Assembly (NCBI RefSeq): GCF_029814935.1
Contig: NZ_CP104582.1
Coordinates: 3,100,001 to 3,164,000, forward strand
Source: Pseudomonas sp. GD03919
Lineage (GTDB): Bacteria > Pseudomonadota > Gammaproteobacteria > Pseudomonadales > Pseudomonadaceae
Length of the DNA: 64,000 bases
Direction: 5' to 3'
Shown piece by piece: positions 1-10,187 of the stretch. Position 1 is the first letter of the stretch. Each line of letters begins with the position of its first letter. The notes beneath the pieces are model-generated. The model was not told where the DNA came from, made no database searches, and saw only the letters and a program-made list of their open reading frames with translations. The translations under genes were made by a program, and so were the position numbers.

Positions 1-156
1 CTCCTTTGGTCAGGCTGTCGGCCCCGTGAGCCGCGACTTTAGCCGGTGCTCGCTACACTTTTGACTAAGCCGCACGGCAATAGTGCCATGACCGCTTTGG
101 CCGTGGCGCTGCATCCGTTACCATAGCCGGCTTTTTCACGCGGGAGACAGACAGGC
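1..156. other. Intergenic leader upstream of rapA
   Basis: No gene is recognisable here. The segment ends in a GGGAG-type ribosome binding site (about 142-146) placed for the rapA ATG at 157. A TTGACT hexamer at 61-66 resembles a -35 box, but no matching -10 lies 16-18 bases downstream, so no promoter is called. Confidence 0.5.
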
Positions 157-3000
157 ATGGCGCAATATCAACCGGGGCAACGCTGGATCAGTGACAGCGA
201 AGCGGAATTGGGTCTGGGCACCATCCTCGCCGAGGACGGCCGCCTGCTCACCGTGCTCTACCCGGCCACCGGCGAAACCCGCCAGTACGCTACGCGCAAT
301 GCCCCGTTGACCCGTGTACGCTTCGCCCCGGGTGACGAGATCACCCATTTCGAGGGTTGGAAGCTCACCGTGCAGGAAGTCGAGGACGTCGACGGCCTGC
401 TGGTCTACCACGGCCTCGATGCCCAGCATAAACCGGTCACCATGCCGGAAACTCAGCTGTCGAACTTCATCCAGTTCCGCCTGGCCAGCGACCGCCTGTT
501 CGCCGGCCAGATCGACCCGCTGGCCTGGTTCGCCCTGCGTTACCACAGCCTGGAACACAACAGCCGCCTGCTGCAGTCGTCCCTCTGGGGCCTGGGCGGC
601 GCGCGCGCGCAACCGATTGCACACCAGCTGCACATCGCCCGTGAAGTGGCTGACCGTATCGCCCCGCGCGTACTGCTGGCCGACGAAGTGGGCCTGGGCA
701 AGACCATCGAAGCCGGCCTGGTGATTCATCGCCAGCTGCTCTCCGGTCGCGCCAGCCGCGTGCTGATCCTGGTGCCGGAAAACCTGCAGCACCAGTGGCT
801 GGTGGAGATGCGCCGTCGCTTCAACCTCGATGTAGCCCTGTTCGACGCCGAGCGCTTCATGGAAAGCGACGCCAGCAACCCCTTCGAGGATTGCCAGCTG
901 GCACTGGTCGCCCTGGAGTGGCTGAAGGACGACGACAACGCCCAGGACGCGCTGTTCGCCGCCGGCTGGGACCTGCTAGTGGTCGACGAAGCCCACCACC
1001 TGGTCTGGCACCCGGAGCAAGCCAGCGCCGAATACGCGCTGGTCGAGCAACTGGCCGAGATCATCCCCGGCGTGCTGCTGCTCACCGCCACCCCGGAACA
1101 GCTCGGCCAGGACAGCCACTTCGCCCGCCTGCGTCTGCTCGACCCGGCCCGTTTCCACGACCTGCAAGCCTTCCGCGCCGAAAGCAGCCAGTACCGCCCG
1201 GTGGCCGAAGCCGTGCAGGAGCTGCTCGACCAGGGCACGCTCAGCGCCCAGGCGCGCGACGCCATCGGCGGCTTCCTCGGCGACGAAGGTCGCGAACTGC
1301 TGGACGCCATCGACGGCGGCGACGAAGAAGCCCGCGCCCGCCTGGTACGCGAGCTACTCGATCGCCACGGCACCGGTCGCCTGCTGTTCCGTAACACGCG
1401 CGCCGCCGTGCAGGGTTTTCCCGAGCGCGAACTGCACCCCTACCCGCTGCCGAGCCCGGACGAATACCTGGAGCTGCCGATCGGCGAGCACGCCGAGCTG
1501 TACCCGGAAGTCAGTTACCAGGCGCAGGAAGAGATCGACGAAGAGCAACGCTGGTGGCGCATCGACCCGCGCGTCGAGTGGCTGATCGACACCCTGAAGA
1601 TGCTGAAGAAATTCAAGGTGCTGGTGATCTGTGCCCACGCCGAAACCGCGCTGGATCTGGAAGACGCCCTGCGCGTGCGCTCCGGCATACCGGCCACGGT
1701 GTTCCATGAAGGCATGAGCATCCTCGAACGCGACCGTGCCGCTGCTTACTTCGCCGACGAAGAATTCGGCGCGCAGGTGCTGATCTGCTCGGAAATCGGC
1801 TCCGAAGGCCGCAACTTCCAGTTCGCCCATCATCTGGTACTGTTCGACCTGCCGGCCCACCCGGACCTGCTCGAACAGCGTATCGGCCGTCTCGACCGCA
1901 TCGGCCAGAAACACCGCATCCAGCTGCACGTGCCGTACCTGGAAAACAGCCCGCAGGAGCGCCTGTACCAGTGGTATCACCAGGCGCTGAACGCCTTCCT
2001 GGCCACCTGCCCGACCGGCAACGCCCTGCAGCACCAGTTCGGCCCGCGCCTGCTGCCGTTGCTGGAAAACGGCGACGACGGCCAGTGGCAACAACTGGTG
2101 GACGAAGCTACCGCCGAACGTATCCGCCTCGAAGGCGAGCTGCACAGCGGCCGTGACCGCCTGCTGGAGCTGAACTCCGGCGGCGCCGGTGAAGGCGAAG
2201 CGCTGGTCGAGGCCATCCTCGAGCAGGACGATCAGTTCACCCTGCCGATCTACATGGAAGAGCTGTTCAACGCCTTCGGCATCGACAGCGAAGACCACTC
2301 AGACAACGCCCTGATCCTGCGCCCCAGCGAGAAGATGCTGGATGCCAGCTTCCCCCTGGGTGACGACGAAGCGGTGACCATCACCTACGACCGCGAGCAG
2401 GCGCTGGCCCGCGAGGACATGCAGTTCCTCACCTGGGAACACCCCATGGTGCAGGGCGGCATGGACCTGGTGCTGTCCGGCTCGATGGGCAACACCGCAG
2501 TCGCGCTGATCAAGAACAAGGCGCTCAAGCCCGGCACCGTGCTGCTGGAGCTGCTCTACGTCAGCGAAGTGGTCGGCCCGCGCAAGCTGCAACTGGGTCG
2601 TTTCCTGCCGCCGGCTGCGCTGCGCTGCCTGCTCGATGCCAATGGCAACGACCTAGCCGCCAAGGTCGGCTTCGAAACCCTCAACGACCAGCTGGAAAGC
2701 GTACCGCGCGCCAGCGCCAACAAGTTCGTCCAGGCCCAGCGCGACGTACTGGCCAAGCAGATCAACGACGCCGAAGCCAAGGTCATGCCGCGCCATGTCG
2801 AGCGCGTGAGCGAGGCCAAACGCCGCCTGATCGCCGAACTGGACGAAGAACTAGCCCGTCTGGTCGCCCTGCAGGCGGTCAACCCAAGCGTGCGCGACAG
2901 CGAGATCAACGCCCTGCGCGAGCAGCGCGAACAGAGCCTGGCAATGTTCGACAAGGCTGCCCTGCGCCTGGAAGCCATCCGCGTACTGGTTGCAGGCTGA
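157..3000 (+). CDS. rapA: RNA polymerase-associated protein RapA (HepA), SWI2/SNF2-type ATPase
   Basis: RapA binds RNA polymerase and uses ATP to help recycle stalled polymerase after transcription. The 947-residue length matches the family. A Walker A motif GLGKT lies at 179-183 inside [13 protein letters not shown], and a DEAH box at 277-280. The C-terminal helicase lobe carries [15 protein letters not shown] and the [11 protein letters not shown] arginine-finger motif typical of SNF2 enzymes. Residues 1 to about 110 correspond to the Tudor-like N-terminal domains of RapA. The ATG has a GGGAG Shine-Dalgarno sequence about ten bases upstream. The gene stands alone; the next gene on this strand begins 140 bases downstream. 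The call is from conserved motifs and full length. Confidence 0.97.
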   Translation: MAQYQPGQRWISDSEAELGLGTILAEDGRLLTVLYPATGETRQYATRNAPLTRVRFAPGDEITHFEGWKLTVQEVEDVDGLLVYHGLDAQHKPVTMPETQLSNFIQFRLASDRLFAGQIDPLAWFALRYHSLEHNSRLLQSSLWGLGGARAQPIAHQLHIAREVADRIAPRVLLADEVGLGKTIEAGLVIHRQLLSGRASRVLILVPENLQHQWLVEMRRRFNLDVALFDAERFMESDASNPFEDCQLALVALEWLKDDDNAQDALFAAGWDLLVVDEAHHLVWHPEQASAEYALVEQLAEIIPGVLLLTATPEQLGQDSHFARLRLLDPARFHDLQAFRAESSQYRPVAEAVQELLDQGTLSAQARDAIGGFLGDEGRELLDAIDGGDEEARARLVRELLDRHGTGRLLFRNTRAAVQGFPERELHPYPLPSPDEYLELPIGEHAELYPEVSYQAQEEIDEEQRWWRIDPRVEWLIDTLKMLKKFKVLVICAHAETALDLEDALRVRSGIPATVFHEGMSILERDRAAAYFADEEFGAQVLICSEIGSEGRNFQFAHHLVLFDLPAHPDLLEQRIGRLDRIGQKHRIQLHVPYLENSPQERLYQWYHQALNAFLATCPTGNALQHQFGPRLLPLLENGDDGQWQQLVDEATAERIRLEGELHSGRDRLLELNSGGAGEGEALVEAILEQDDQFTLPIYMEELFNAFGIDSEDHSDNALILRPSEKMLDASFPLGDDEAVTITYDREQALAREDMQFLTWEHPMVQGGMDLVLSGSMGNTAVALIKNKALKPGTVLLELLYVSEVVGPRKLQLGRFLPPAALRCLLDANGNDLAAKVGFETLNDQLESVPRASANKFVQAQRDVLAKQINDAEAKVMPRHVERVSEAKRRLIAELDEELARLVALQAVNPSVRDSEINALREQREQSLAMFDKAALRLEAIRVLVAG

Positions 3001-3140
3001 CGCTGAACGCAGTGGGTGCAGGTATCGCCCTCACCCACCGTACAGCGGCACGATCTGCCACTCGCTTTGGCACCTCTCGCATTGGCAAGCGTCCAGCCAC
3101 TGGCCATAGTTGCGCATCCGATAACACAGGGAGTCTTGTC

Positions 3141-3779
3141 ATGCGCTGGTTGCTGCTCGGTCTGGTGGGTGCTGCGGTCTTTATCTACGGCCGGATCAGC
3201 GGTGATGTGCAACTCAGCCTGCTGAGCAAAGGCATCCCGGTGATCGCCCTGCTGCTCTGGCTACGCCAGGCACCCGCCGGCACCTACCGGCGCTGGATCG
3301 GCATTGGCCTGCTGTGTTCACTGCTCGGCGACATTCTGCTCGACTGGCCGCAAGACCTCTTCGTATTCGGCCTCGGCGCCTTCCTGCTGGCTCATCTGGC
3401 CTACCTGTACGCCTACTGTTCCGACAGCCGCCGACTTGCCTTGCCCGCCCTGCTGCTGGCACTGCTGGCAGGCGCAACGATGTTCGCCGTACTGGCGAGC
3501 GGCGGCTTGGGCAGCCTGCTGATTCCGGTGGCCTGCTATGCCATGGCAATCTGCCTGATGCTCTGGCGGGCCCTGGCGCGTCTCGGTCAGCCTGGCCTGC
3601 AAACACGTTCGGCCTGGCTGGCCGTCGGCGGTGCGACGCTGTTCATGCTCTCCGATAGCCTGATCGGCATCGATCGCTTCGTCGTCAGCTTCGACGCCGC
3701 GCCCTATGCCATCATCCTCACCTACTGGCTCGGCCAGTGGGGTATTGCCGCTTCGGCCTTCGAACGCACCAAGACCTAG
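3141..3779 (+). CDS. YhhN-family membrane protein (lysoplasmalogenase-like)
   Basis: The 212-residue protein is almost entirely hydrophobic, with about eight membrane segments. Conserved family features include LCSLLGDILLDWP (about 58-70) and a late LFMLSDSLIGIDRF motif. Some YhhN (TMEM86) relatives hydrolyse the vinyl ether bond of lysoplasmalogens, but the bacterial substrate is generally unknown, so the enzymatic name is an extrapolation. The reading frame stays open upstream to 3012. I chose the ATG at 3141 because it follows a CAGGGAG ribosome binding site and begins directly with a hydrophobic segment, whereas the upstream extension is polar and untypical. Confidence 0.85.
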   Translation: MRWLLLGLVGAAVFIYGRISGDVQLSLLSKGIPVIALLLWLRQAPAGTYRRWIGIGLLCSLLGDILLDWPQDLFVFGLGAFLLAHLAYLYAYCSDSRRLALPALLLALLAGATMFAVLASGGLGSLLIPVACYAMAICLMLWRALARLGQPGLQTRSAWLAVGGATLFMLSDSLIGIDRFVVSFDAAPYAIILTYWLGQWGIAASAFERTKT

Positions 3780-3816
3780 CAGGCGATTGATACCCCTGCC
3801 AGGCAGCGGGAAAGCC

Positions 3817-3845
3817 CTGACGGCAGGCGCGCACTTGGCTAAAAT
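3817..3845 (+). promoter_or_regulatory. Candidate sigma70 promoter for cmoAB
   Basis: CTGACG at 3817-3822 and TAAAAT at 3840-3845 are separated by 17 bases. This places a start point near 3852 and gives a leader of about 26 bases before the cmoA GTG. It was found by eye and is not tested. Confidence 0.4.
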
Positions 3846-3877
3846 GCCGGCCTTTCCCGCTACCCGTTGCGATTGCC

Positions 3878-4621
3878 GTGAGCCAAGAACCTGATCGTCT
3901 GTTCGCCCAACCTCTGCCCGAGGTGCCCGATTTCGTCTTCAACGAGGACGTGGTGCGGGTCTTCCCCGACATGATCAAGCGCTCGGTGCCCGGCTACCCG
4001 ACCATCGTCGAGAACATCGGCGTACTCGCCAGCCAGTTCGCCCAGGCGCACACCACACTGTATGACCTCGGCGCCTCGCTCGGCGCGGTGACCCAGGCAC
4101 TGCGCCGCCATGTAAAAGCGGACGGCTGCCAGGTGATCGCGGTGGACAACTCGCCAGCCATGGTCGAACGCTGCCGCGAATACCTGCACGCCCAGGACGC
4201 CATGTTCCAGGAGCTGCTGCCGGTGCAGGTGATCGAAGCCGACATCCTGGCCCTCGACCTGCAGCCCACCTCGCTGGTCACGCTCAACTTCACCCTGCAG
4301 TTCATCCCCCCGGAGCGCCGCCTGGAATTGCTCACGCGCATTCGCCAGGCGCTGCTGCCCGGTGGCGCGCTGATCCTCTCGGAGAAGCTGCGCTTCGAGG
4401 ATGCCGCCGAGCATGAGCTGCTCACCCAGCTGCATGTCGCCTTCAAACGCGCCAATGGCTACAGCGAGCTGGAGATTGCGCAGAAGCGCAGCGCCATCGA
4501 AAAGGTGATGCTGCCCGACAGTCTCGAACAACATCGCGAGCGCCTGCTGGCCGCCGGTTTCAGCAAGGTAGTGCCCTGGTTCCAGTGCCTGAACTTCGCC
4601 TCGCTGGTGGCCCTGCCATGA
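3878..4621 (+). CDS. cmoA: Carboxy-S-adenosyl-L-methionine synthase CmoA
   Basis: CmoA converts SAM and prephenate into carboxy-SAM, the donor CmoB uses to make 5-oxyacetyluridine at the tRNA wobble position. The 247-residue protein has the SAM-binding loop DLGASLG at 63-69, an acidic residue D90 after strand 2 (IAVDNSPAM), and family motifs [18 protein letters not shown] (17-34) and [11 protein letters not shown]. The start is a GTG giving [14 protein letters not shown], the usual CmoA N-terminus; no strong Shine-Dalgarno is visible. The stop overlaps the cmoB start (ATGA), so the two are translationally coupled. Confidence 0.95.
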   Translation: MSQEPDRLFAQPLPEVPDFVFNEDVVRVFPDMIKRSVPGYPTIVENIGVLASQFAQAHTTLYDLGASLGAVTQALRRHVKADGCQVIAVDNSPAMVERCREYLHAQDAMFQELLPVQVIEADILALDLQPTSLVTLNFTLQFIPPERRLELLTRIRQALLPGGALILSEKLRFEDAAEHELLTQLHVAFKRANGYSELEIAQKRSAIEKVMLPDSLEQHRERLLAAGFSKVVPWFQCLNFASLVALP

Positions 4622-5586
4622 TGCGCGATCTGGATCTCGACGCCCTGCAGGCGCAACTGGCCGGTACTCCGTTGCAAGACTGGGCCTGCGAGTTGCCCGG
4701 CCAGCTCGACGCCAAACTGGCCATCGGTCACGGCGATCTGCCGCGCTGGTACGGTGCCGTGCAGGCGCTACCGGATCTGCCGGTGAGCGAGGTGGAACTG
4801 GTGCAGCGCTTCACCTTCGGCGGCGCCTGCGATGACAGCACGCGCGCACAATTGAAAGCCGCACTGCAGGGGCTGATTCCCTGGCGCAAGGGCCCGTTCG
4901 AGCTGTTCGGCGTGCATATCGACACCGAATGGCGTTCGGACTGGAAATGGCAGCGCGTCGCCCCGCATCTCGACCTGCATGGCAAGCGTATCCTCGACGT
5001 CGGCTGCGGCAATGGCTACTACATGTGGCGCATGCTCGGCGCCGGTGCCGACAGCGTGGTCGGCATCGACCCTAACTGGCTGTTCCTCTGCCAGTTCCTG
5101 GCGATGAAGCGTTACCTGCCCGATTACCCTGTCTGGCACCTGCCGCTGGCCTTCGAGGAACTGCCAGCCAAGCTGCAGGGCTTCGACACGGTGTTCTCCA
5201 TGGGCGTGCTCTATCACCGTCGCTCGCCCATCGACCACCTGCTCGACCTCAAGGACGCGCTGGTCAAGGGCGGCGAACTGGTGCTGGAAACCCTGGTGAT
5301 CGAAGGCGATACCGAACAGGTGCTGGTGCCCGAAGATCGCTACGCGCAAATGCGCAACGTCTGGTTCCTGCCCTCGGTGCCGGCCCTGGAGCGCTGGCTG
5401 CGCCGCGCCGGTTTCGAGGACGTGCGCTGCGTCGACGTCAGTCGCACCTCGGTGGAGGAACAACGTGCCACCGAATGGATGCGCTTCCAGTCGCTGCCGG
5501 AGTTCCTCGACCCAGCCGACCACAACCGCACCCTCGAAGGCCTGCCGGCACCGACCCGCGCCGTATTGATCGCACGCAAGCCGTAA
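4618..5586 (+). CDS. cmoB: tRNA U34 carboxymethyltransferase CmoB
   Basis: CmoB transfers the carboxymethyl group from carboxy-SAM to 5-hydroxyuridine-34 of tRNAs, giving cmo5U. The protein is 322 residues. The region [20 protein letters not shown] (88-107) is the conserved carboxy-SAM and dimer region, and LDVGCGNG (126-133) is the methyltransferase motif I. The frame is open further upstream inside cmoA, but the ATG at 4618 is chosen because it forms the ATGA overlap with the cmoA stop and gives the expected family length. A second ATG follows directly, so either may be used. Confidence 0.95.
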   Translation: MMRDLDLDALQAQLAGTPLQDWACELPGQLDAKLAIGHGDLPRWYGAVQALPDLPVSEVELVQRFTFGGACDDSTRAQLKAALQGLIPWRKGPFELFGVHIDTEWRSDWKWQRVAPHLDLHGKRILDVGCGNGYYMWRMLGAGADSVVGIDPNWLFLCQFLAMKRYLPDYPVWHLPLAFEELPAKLQGFDTVFSMGVLYHRRSPIDHLLDLKDALVKGGELVLETLVIEGDTEQVLVPEDRYAQMRNVWFLPSVPALERWLRRAGFEDVRCVDVSRTSVEEQRATEWMRFQSLPEFLDPADHNRTLEGLPAPTRAVLIARKP

Positions 5587-5596
5587 CGCCAGGCGC

Positions 5597-5777
5597 TCGT
5601 AGGACGGACCGGAACGCCGGCTCGTAGGGCGGACTCAGGAGCCTAAGCGAACAGTCCGCCATCGGCTTACCGGATATCTGCATGCACCGAACTCCCGCAA
5701 CGGCGTACTGCTTCGCGACGACTGCATGGATACAGGAGTTAGAGCGACGCTAGAAGCCAAAGCCGAGTACGCCCTAC
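5597..5777. repeat. GTAGGG-type intergenic repeat with inverted ends
   Basis: Between the convergent cmoB and pdxJ genes lies a non-coding stretch with repeated CGTAGGRCGG units at about 5598-5606 and 5623-5632 and the inverse GTACGCCCTACG at 5766-5777. GGCGGACT at 5629-5636 pairs with AGTCCGCC at 5653-5660. This imperfect palindromic layout is typical of dispersed intergenic repeats in pseudomonads. A related but different copy type lies at 32423-32603. No gene is seen in it. Confidence 0.6.
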
Positions 5778-5802
5778 GGTCTGCGGTGCGCCAATCGCCC
5801 CC

Positions 5803-6549
5803 TTAGCCGCGCTCGGCAGCGGCGACGATCAGCGCCTTCATCTCGGCGACAGCCTGCTTGAAGCCGACGAACAGAGCGTGAGAGACCAGCGCATGGCCGA
5901 TGTTCAGCTCGTTGATCCCCGTGATCGCTGCCACCGCCTCGACGTTGTGGTAGTGCAGGCCGTGACCGGCGTTGACGATCAGCCCGTGGTTGAGGCCGCA
6001 GATCACCCCGTCACGAATCCGCGCCAGCTCCTGCGCCGCCTCTTCCGCCGTGTGGGCGTCGGCGTAGCGCCCGGTGTGCAGCTCGATGGCCGGCGCGCCG
6101 ACGCGCATGGCCGCCTCGATCTGCCGTTCCTCGGCATCGATGAACAGCGACACTTCGCAGCCAGCCAGTGACAAGCGATCCACCGCTGCGGCGATGCGCG
6201 CCTCCTGACCGGCTACGTCAAGGCCGCCTTCGGTGGTCAGTTCCTGACGGGTTTCCGGCACAAGACACACGTGCGCCGGACGAATCTGCTCGGCGAAACC
6301 GAGCATGAAGTCGGTAATGCCCATCTCGAAGTTCATCCGCGTTTGCAACACGTCAGCCAGTACGCGCACATCGCGGTCCTGGATGTGCCGACGGTCTTCA
6401 CGCAGGTGCACGGTAATGCCATCAGCACCGGCTTCTTCGGCGTCCAGCGCGGCCTTGACCGGGTCCGGGTAGCGCGTGCCACGAGCCTGGCGCAGGGTAG
6501 CGACGTGGTCGATGTTCACGCCGAGCAAAATACGATTGGCCTCAGTCAC
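5803..6549 (-). CDS. pdxJ: Pyridoxine 5'-phosphate synthase PdxJ
   Basis: PdxJ condenses 3-amino-2-oxopropyl phosphate with deoxyxylulose 5-phosphate to form pyridoxine 5'-phosphate, the last step of the ring-forming vitamin B6 pathway. The 248-residue TIM-barrel sequence carries [17 protein letters not shown] (9-25), [15 protein letters not shown], and the late [18 protein letters not shown] phosphate and active-site loops, all intact. It overlaps the end of recO by 8 bases. The recO-pdxJ order is widely conserved in gamma-proteobacteria and supports one transcript from rnc onward. A second B6 gene, pdxH, lies at 47620-48267. Confidence 0.97.
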   Translation of the reverse strand: MTEANRILLGVNIDHVATLRQARGTRYPDPVKAALDAEEAGADGITVHLREDRRHIQDRDVRVLADVLQTRMNFEMGITDFMLGFAEQIRPAHVCLVPETRQELTTEGGLDVAGQEARIAAAVDRLSLAGCEVSLFIDAEERQIEAAMRVGAPAIELHTGRYADAHTAEEAAQELARIRDGVICGLNHGLIVNAGHGLHYHNVEAVAAITGINELNIGHALVSHALFVGFKQAVAEMKALIVAAAERG

Positions 6550-7249
6550 GCTTGGACTCCTTGAGCGTCATGAAAAGTTCACGGCTGACCAGAGGCCTGC
6601 CGCCAAGATGGGGGGCCAGCGCCTGGCGCATAAGACGCTTGGCGGCGGCCAGCGCGCCCGGCGTCTGCCAGTCGGCTTCGGCCATGGCCAGCAATTCGCG
6701 GCCCTGAAATACCCCGGGTTGCAGTTGCAGTACCGGCACCAGGCCGATGTCCTGCTGCCAGCGATACAACCCGGCCGGGTCGATGGGACTATCGTACTGA
6801 TCCCGATCCAGGGCGAAACCATAGCCCAAGGCATCCAGCAAACGCCATTCGAACGCACGCAGCAGCGGCTCCAGCGGCCGACCGGCAGCCAGCGCCTGCA
6901 AAGTCAGGGCGTAGTGTTCGAGCATCGATGGATGCGGGTCTTCGGCGGGCAACAGACGGATCAGCAACTCGTTGAGGTAAAGCCCGGAAAATAACGCTTC
7001 GCCGGTGAGCAGCAAGGGTATACCGACGCTTTCCAGGCGACCGACGCTCTTCAGCTCGCCGCGCCCGCGCAGTTCCAGCTCCAGCGGGGCGAACGGCCGG
7101 GCAATGCTGCCGACCTTGCCGCGCGCGGCGCGCAGCACCGCGCGAATACGGCCCTGGGCAGTGAAGAAATCCACCAAGGCGCTGCTTTCCTTGTAGGGAC
7201 GGCTATGCAAGACATAAGCGGCAAGCTGCACGTTGCAAGCCTCAGGCAA
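6542..7249 (-). CDS. recO: DNA repair protein RecO
   Basis: RecO helps load RecA on gapped DNA with RecF and RecR and anneals SSB-coated strands. The 235-residue protein starts with the OB-fold region [20 protein letters not shown], followed by [21 protein letters not shown] and the helical domain with [15 protein letters not shown]. The typical zinc-finger cysteines are absent, as in other gamma-proteobacterial RecO proteins. It lies 33 bases after era and overlaps pdxJ by 8 bases, in the conserved rnc-era-recO-pdxJ order. Confidence 0.95.
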   Translation of the reverse strand: MPEACNVQLAAYVLHSRPYKESSALVDFFTAQGRIRAVLRAARGKVGSIARPFAPLELELRGRGELKSVGRLESVGIPLLLTGEALFSGLYLNELLIRLLPAEDPHPSMLEHYALTLQALAAGRPLEPLLRAFEWRLLDALGYGFALDRDQYDSPIDPAGLYRWQQDIGLVPVLQLQPGVFQGRELLAMAEADWQTPGALAAAKRLMRQALAPHLGGRPLVSRELFMTLKESKRD

Positions 7250-7282
7250 AAGCCGCGCAGCACTGAACTGGCGGCAGATGAC

Positions 7283-8188
7283 TCAATCCAGGTACCCCAA
7301 TGAACGCAGGGCGCGTTCGTCGTCGGACCAACCGCCTTTGACCTTGACCCAGAGGTTGAGCATCACCTTGGAGTCGAACATGGTTTCCATGTCCTTGCGC
7401 GCGTCGGCGCCGATACGTTTGATGCGCTCGCCCTTGTCACCGATGATGATCTTCTTCTGTCCGTCACGCTCCACCAGAATCAGACCGTGGATATGCAGAA
7501 TGCGGCCCTCCTGCTTGAACTCCTCGATCTCCACGGTGATCTGGTACGGCAACTCGGCACCGAGCTGGCGCATGATCTTCTCGCGGATCAGCTCGGCAGC
7601 CAGGAAGCGGCTGGAGCGGTCGGTGATCTGGTCTTCCGGGTAGAAGTGTTCGGACTCCGGCAGGCGCTCACCCACCAGCTTCTCCAGGGTGTCGAGGTTC
7701 TGCCCCTGCAGCGCGGAAATCGGCACGATCTCGGCCTGCGGCAACTGCTCGGCCAGCCAGTTCAGGTGCGGCAGCAGCTCGCTCTTGTCTTCCAGCCGGT
7801 CGGCCTTGTTCACCGCCAGCAGGATCGGGCATTTGACGTGCTGCACCTTTTCCAGCACCAGCTGGTCTTCATCGGTCCAGCGCGTACGGTCGACCACGAA
7901 CACCACTACATCGACGTCCTTCAGTGCGCTCGAGGCGCTGCGGTTCATGTAGCGGTTGAGCGCCTTGTCGTTGTGCTTGTGCAAACCCGGTGTATCGACG
8001 TAGACGGCCTGCACGTCGCCTTCGGTCTTGATCCCGAGCATGTTGTGACGGGTGGTCTGCGGTTTGCGCGAAGTGATCGCCAGCTTCTGCCCGAGGATGT
8101 GGTTGAGCAGCGTCGACTTGCCCACGTTGGGCCGGCCGACGATGGCGACGTAGCCGCAGCGCGTTACAGGTGCATCAGTCATTGCCAT
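7283..8188 (-). CDS. era: GTPase Era
   Basis: Era is an essential GTPase that binds the 3' end of 16S rRNA during 30S maturation. The 301-residue protein shows the P-loop GRPNVGKS (18-25), switch region TRHNMLG, G3 DTPG (65-68) and G4 NKAD (127-130). The C-terminal KH domain includes the [17 protein letters not shown] loop that contacts RNA. It overlaps the end of rnc by 14 bases; that coupling is conserved. A start two codons later is also possible. Confidence 0.98.
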   Translation of the reverse strand: MAMTDAPVTRCGYVAIVGRPNVGKSTLLNHILGQKLAITSRKPQTTRHNMLGIKTEGDVQAVYVDTPGLHKHNDKALNRYMNRSASSALKDVDVVVFVVDRTRWTDEDQLVLEKVQHVKCPILLAVNKADRLEDKSELLPHLNWLAEQLPQAEIVPISALQGQNLDTLEKLVGERLPESEHFYPEDQITDRSSRFLAAELIREKIMRQLGAELPYQITVEIEEFKQEGRILHIHGLILVERDGQKKIIIGDKGERIKRIGADARKDMETMFDSKVMLNLWVKVKGGWSDDERALRSLGYLD

Positions 8189-8864
8189 TCTCCACCCCGA
8201 GGGCGATCAGCGCCGCAGCCGCAGCGACCTGCTCGGCGATACGCCGGCTGCCGCCCTGGCCCAGGGTCTTTTCATTAAGCAGGGAAACCTGGCACTCGAC
8301 CATAAAGGTGCGGCAGTGCGGCTCACCCTGAATGTCCACCACCTCGTAACGAGGCAGTTCACAGGCACGTGACTGCAGAAACTCCTGCAGCCGCGTTTTC
8401 GGATCCTTGTTGGTGTCGACCAGGGTCAGGCCATCGAGCTCGCCGGTCAGCCAGTCCAGCACGCGCTCACGCGCGGCGTCCATGCCGGCATCCAGGTAGA
8501 TGGCACCGATCAGCGCTTCGAGCGCATCGGCGAGGATCGACTCACGACGAAAACCACCACTCTTCAGCTCACCGGAGCCCAGGCGCAGGTATTCGCCAAG
8601 TTCAAAACCACGGGCCAGCACGGCCAGCGTCTCGCCCTTGACCAGACGCGCACGCAGGCGCGACAACTGGCCCTCACGGGCTTGCGGGAAACGCTCGAAC
8701 AGCGCTTCACCGGCGACGAAATTGAGGATGGCATCACCGAGAAATTCCAGCCGCTCATTGTTGCGGCCGGCGAAACTGCGATGGGTCAGGGCCAGGACCA
8801 TCAGGTCCTGGTCCTTGAAGCGATAGCCGAGCTTGCGCTCGAGGCGGGAAAGGTCAGGGTTCAC
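8175..8864 (-). CDS. rnc: Ribonuclease III
   Basis: RNase III cuts double-stranded RNA and processes rRNA precursors. The 229-residue protein has the family signature [12 protein letters not shown] at 36-47 with catalytic acidic residues, a second acidic cluster around [14 protein letters not shown], and a C-terminal double-stranded RNA-binding domain from about residue 155 ([13 protein letters not shown] ... [16 protein letters not shown]). Its start overlaps the stop of the DUF4845 gene by 4 bases, and its end overlaps era by 14. Confidence 0.98.
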   Translation of the reverse strand: MNPDLSRLERKLGYRFKDQDLMVLALTHRSFAGRNNERLEFLGDAILNFVAGEALFERFPQAREGQLSRLRARLVKGETLAVLARGFELGEYLRLGSGELKSGGFRRESILADALEALIGAIYLDAGMDAARERVLDWLTGELDGLTLVDTNKDPKTRLQEFLQSRACELPRYEVVDIQGEPHCRTFMVECQVSLLNEKTLGQGGSRRIAEQVAAAAALIALGVENGND

Positions 8865-9238
8865 GGCATTCGTACACGAAATTCTTTATCGAAATTGACC
8901 ACCAGATCGAGGTTCTCGATCAGCGGCTCACGTTTTTCATATTTGAGGTGAGCGCGGAATTCATTGTTCTCCTGCGTCACCTTGAGCACATCACGCAGGT
9001 TCAGGTCACGGATATTGTTGACCTGCATCCCCTTGCTGACGTGGTTGTAAAACTCGCCGACGGTACGAACATCTGCAGCCTTGTCGGTTTCGACCGAGGT
9101 GATGATCTTCTCCAGCGACATGTAATCCATATAGTGCGGCAACATCTTGAACGCGGTGCTGGCAAAAAACGCCACCACGGCCAGAACCACCAGCCAACCC
9201 AGAATGGAAAGCCCCTGCTGCGAGCGCGCGAAAGTCAT
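8861..9238 (-). CDS. DUF4845 membrane-anchored protein
   Basis: The 125-residue protein has an N-terminal membrane segment ([21 protein letters not shown]) with a type IV pilin-like leader look (SQQGLSILG). The soluble part that follows is typical of DUF4845 proteins encoded between lepB and rnc in pseudomonads. Its function is unknown to me. I chose the ATG at 9238 over a TTG at 9250 because GGGGATAC sits just upstream as a ribosome binding site. It overlaps rnc by 4 bases and is likely cotranscribed with it. Confidence 0.85.
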   Translation of the reverse strand: MTFARSQQGLSILGWLVVLAVVAFFASTAFKMLPHYMDYMSLEKIITSVETDKAADVRTVGEFYNHVSKGMQVNNIRDLNLRDVLKVTQENNEFRAHLKYEKREPLIENLDLVVNFDKEFRVRMP

Positions 9239-9299
9239 GTGTATCCCCAATGAACGGTCTTGTCGGAAAGCCTGACGGCTACGCTATTTATAGCCTGTG

Positions 9300-9318
9300 G
9301 CGCTGTATTGAACAGCGC
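9300..9318. other. Hairpin between lepB and DUF4845
   Basis: GCGCTGT at 9300-9306 pairs perfectly with ACAGCGC at 9312-9318 around a five-base loop. There is no T-run on the minus strand after the stem, so it is not called a terminator. It could slow RNA decay or mark a processing site between lepB and the rnc genes. Confidence 0.4.
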
Positions 9319-9326
9319 GCCAGTGC

Positions 9327-10181
9327 TCAATGAATCAGGCCGACCCGCGAGAAATTGGGCAGATTGCCGGTCTTGGGTTCCGGCCAGCTCATCCAGATGG
9401 CGAAGGCCTTGCCGACGATATGATCGTCCGGAACCATGCCCCACAGTTCCTGAGGGATATGGCGGTCACGCCAGTAACGGCTGTCGTTGGAGTTGTCGCG
9501 GTTGTCGCCCATCATGAAGTAGTGCCCTTCGGGCACCACCCATTGGCCACCGGGCTCGCGGCGCATGCGGGTCATTTCCTTGCGGATGGTGTGCTCGGCC
9601 TGGCCCAGGCGCTCCTGGTAGAGCATCGCACCACCGAGGCTACCCGGTTCTTCACTGATCAGCGTCTCGGCCACCGGCTCGCCATTGACCAGCAAACGCT
9701 TGCTCTGGGTGTACTCGATGCGATCCCCCGGCAACCCCACCACACGCTTGATGTAGTTGATACGGGGATCGCTGGGGTAGCGGAATACCATCACATCGCC
9801 GCGCTGCGGGTTGTCCACTTCGATGATCTTCTGGTCGATCACCGGCAGGCGAATGCCGTAGGCGAACTTGTTGACCAGAATGAAGTCGCCCACTTCCAGG
9901 GTCGGTTTCATCGACCCGGACGGAATCTGGAACGGCTCGACCAGGAACGAACGCAACACCAGCACGATGGCCAGCACCGGAAAAAAGGACTTGCCGTACT
10001 CGACCAGCAAGGGTTCCTTGCTCAGGCGCTCCAGCACCCTGTCGTCGGGATCGTCGACCCGCCCCTGGTACGCCGCAATCGCCGCACGGCGGCGCGGAGC
10101 CAGCAGAATCAGATCGATCAGGGCCAGGAAGCCGCAAACGGCGACCGCGATAACCAACAGGAGCGGGAAATTGATCGACAT
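9327..10181 (-). CDS. lepB: Signal peptidase I (LepB)
   Basis: LepB removes signal peptides from exported proteins at the outer face of the inner membrane. The 284-residue protein has two N-terminal membrane regions (about 5-28 and 65-80). The catalytic serine is S90 in IPSGSMKPTLEVGD and the general base lysine is K145 in NYIKRVVGLPGD. The C-terminal box GDNRDNSNDSRYWG-like (MGDNRDNSNDSRYW) is present. It starts only 6 bases after lepA, and the lepA-lepB-rnc-era order is conserved. Confidence 0.97.
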   Translation of the reverse strand: MSINFPLLLVIAVAVCGFLALIDLILLAPRRRAAIAAYQGRVDDPDDRVLERLSKEPLLVEYGKSFFPVLAIVLVLRSFLVEPFQIPSGSMKPTLEVGDFILVNKFAYGIRLPVIDQKIIEVDNPQRGDVMVFRYPSDPRINYIKRVVGLPGDRIEYTQSKRLLVNGEPVAETLISEEPGSLGGAMLYQERLGQAEHTIRKEMTRMRREPGGQWVVPEGHYFMMGDNRDNSNDSRYWRDRHIPQELWGMVPDDHIVGKAFAIWMSWPEPKTGNLPNFSRVGLIH

Positions 10182-10187
10182 AGAGCC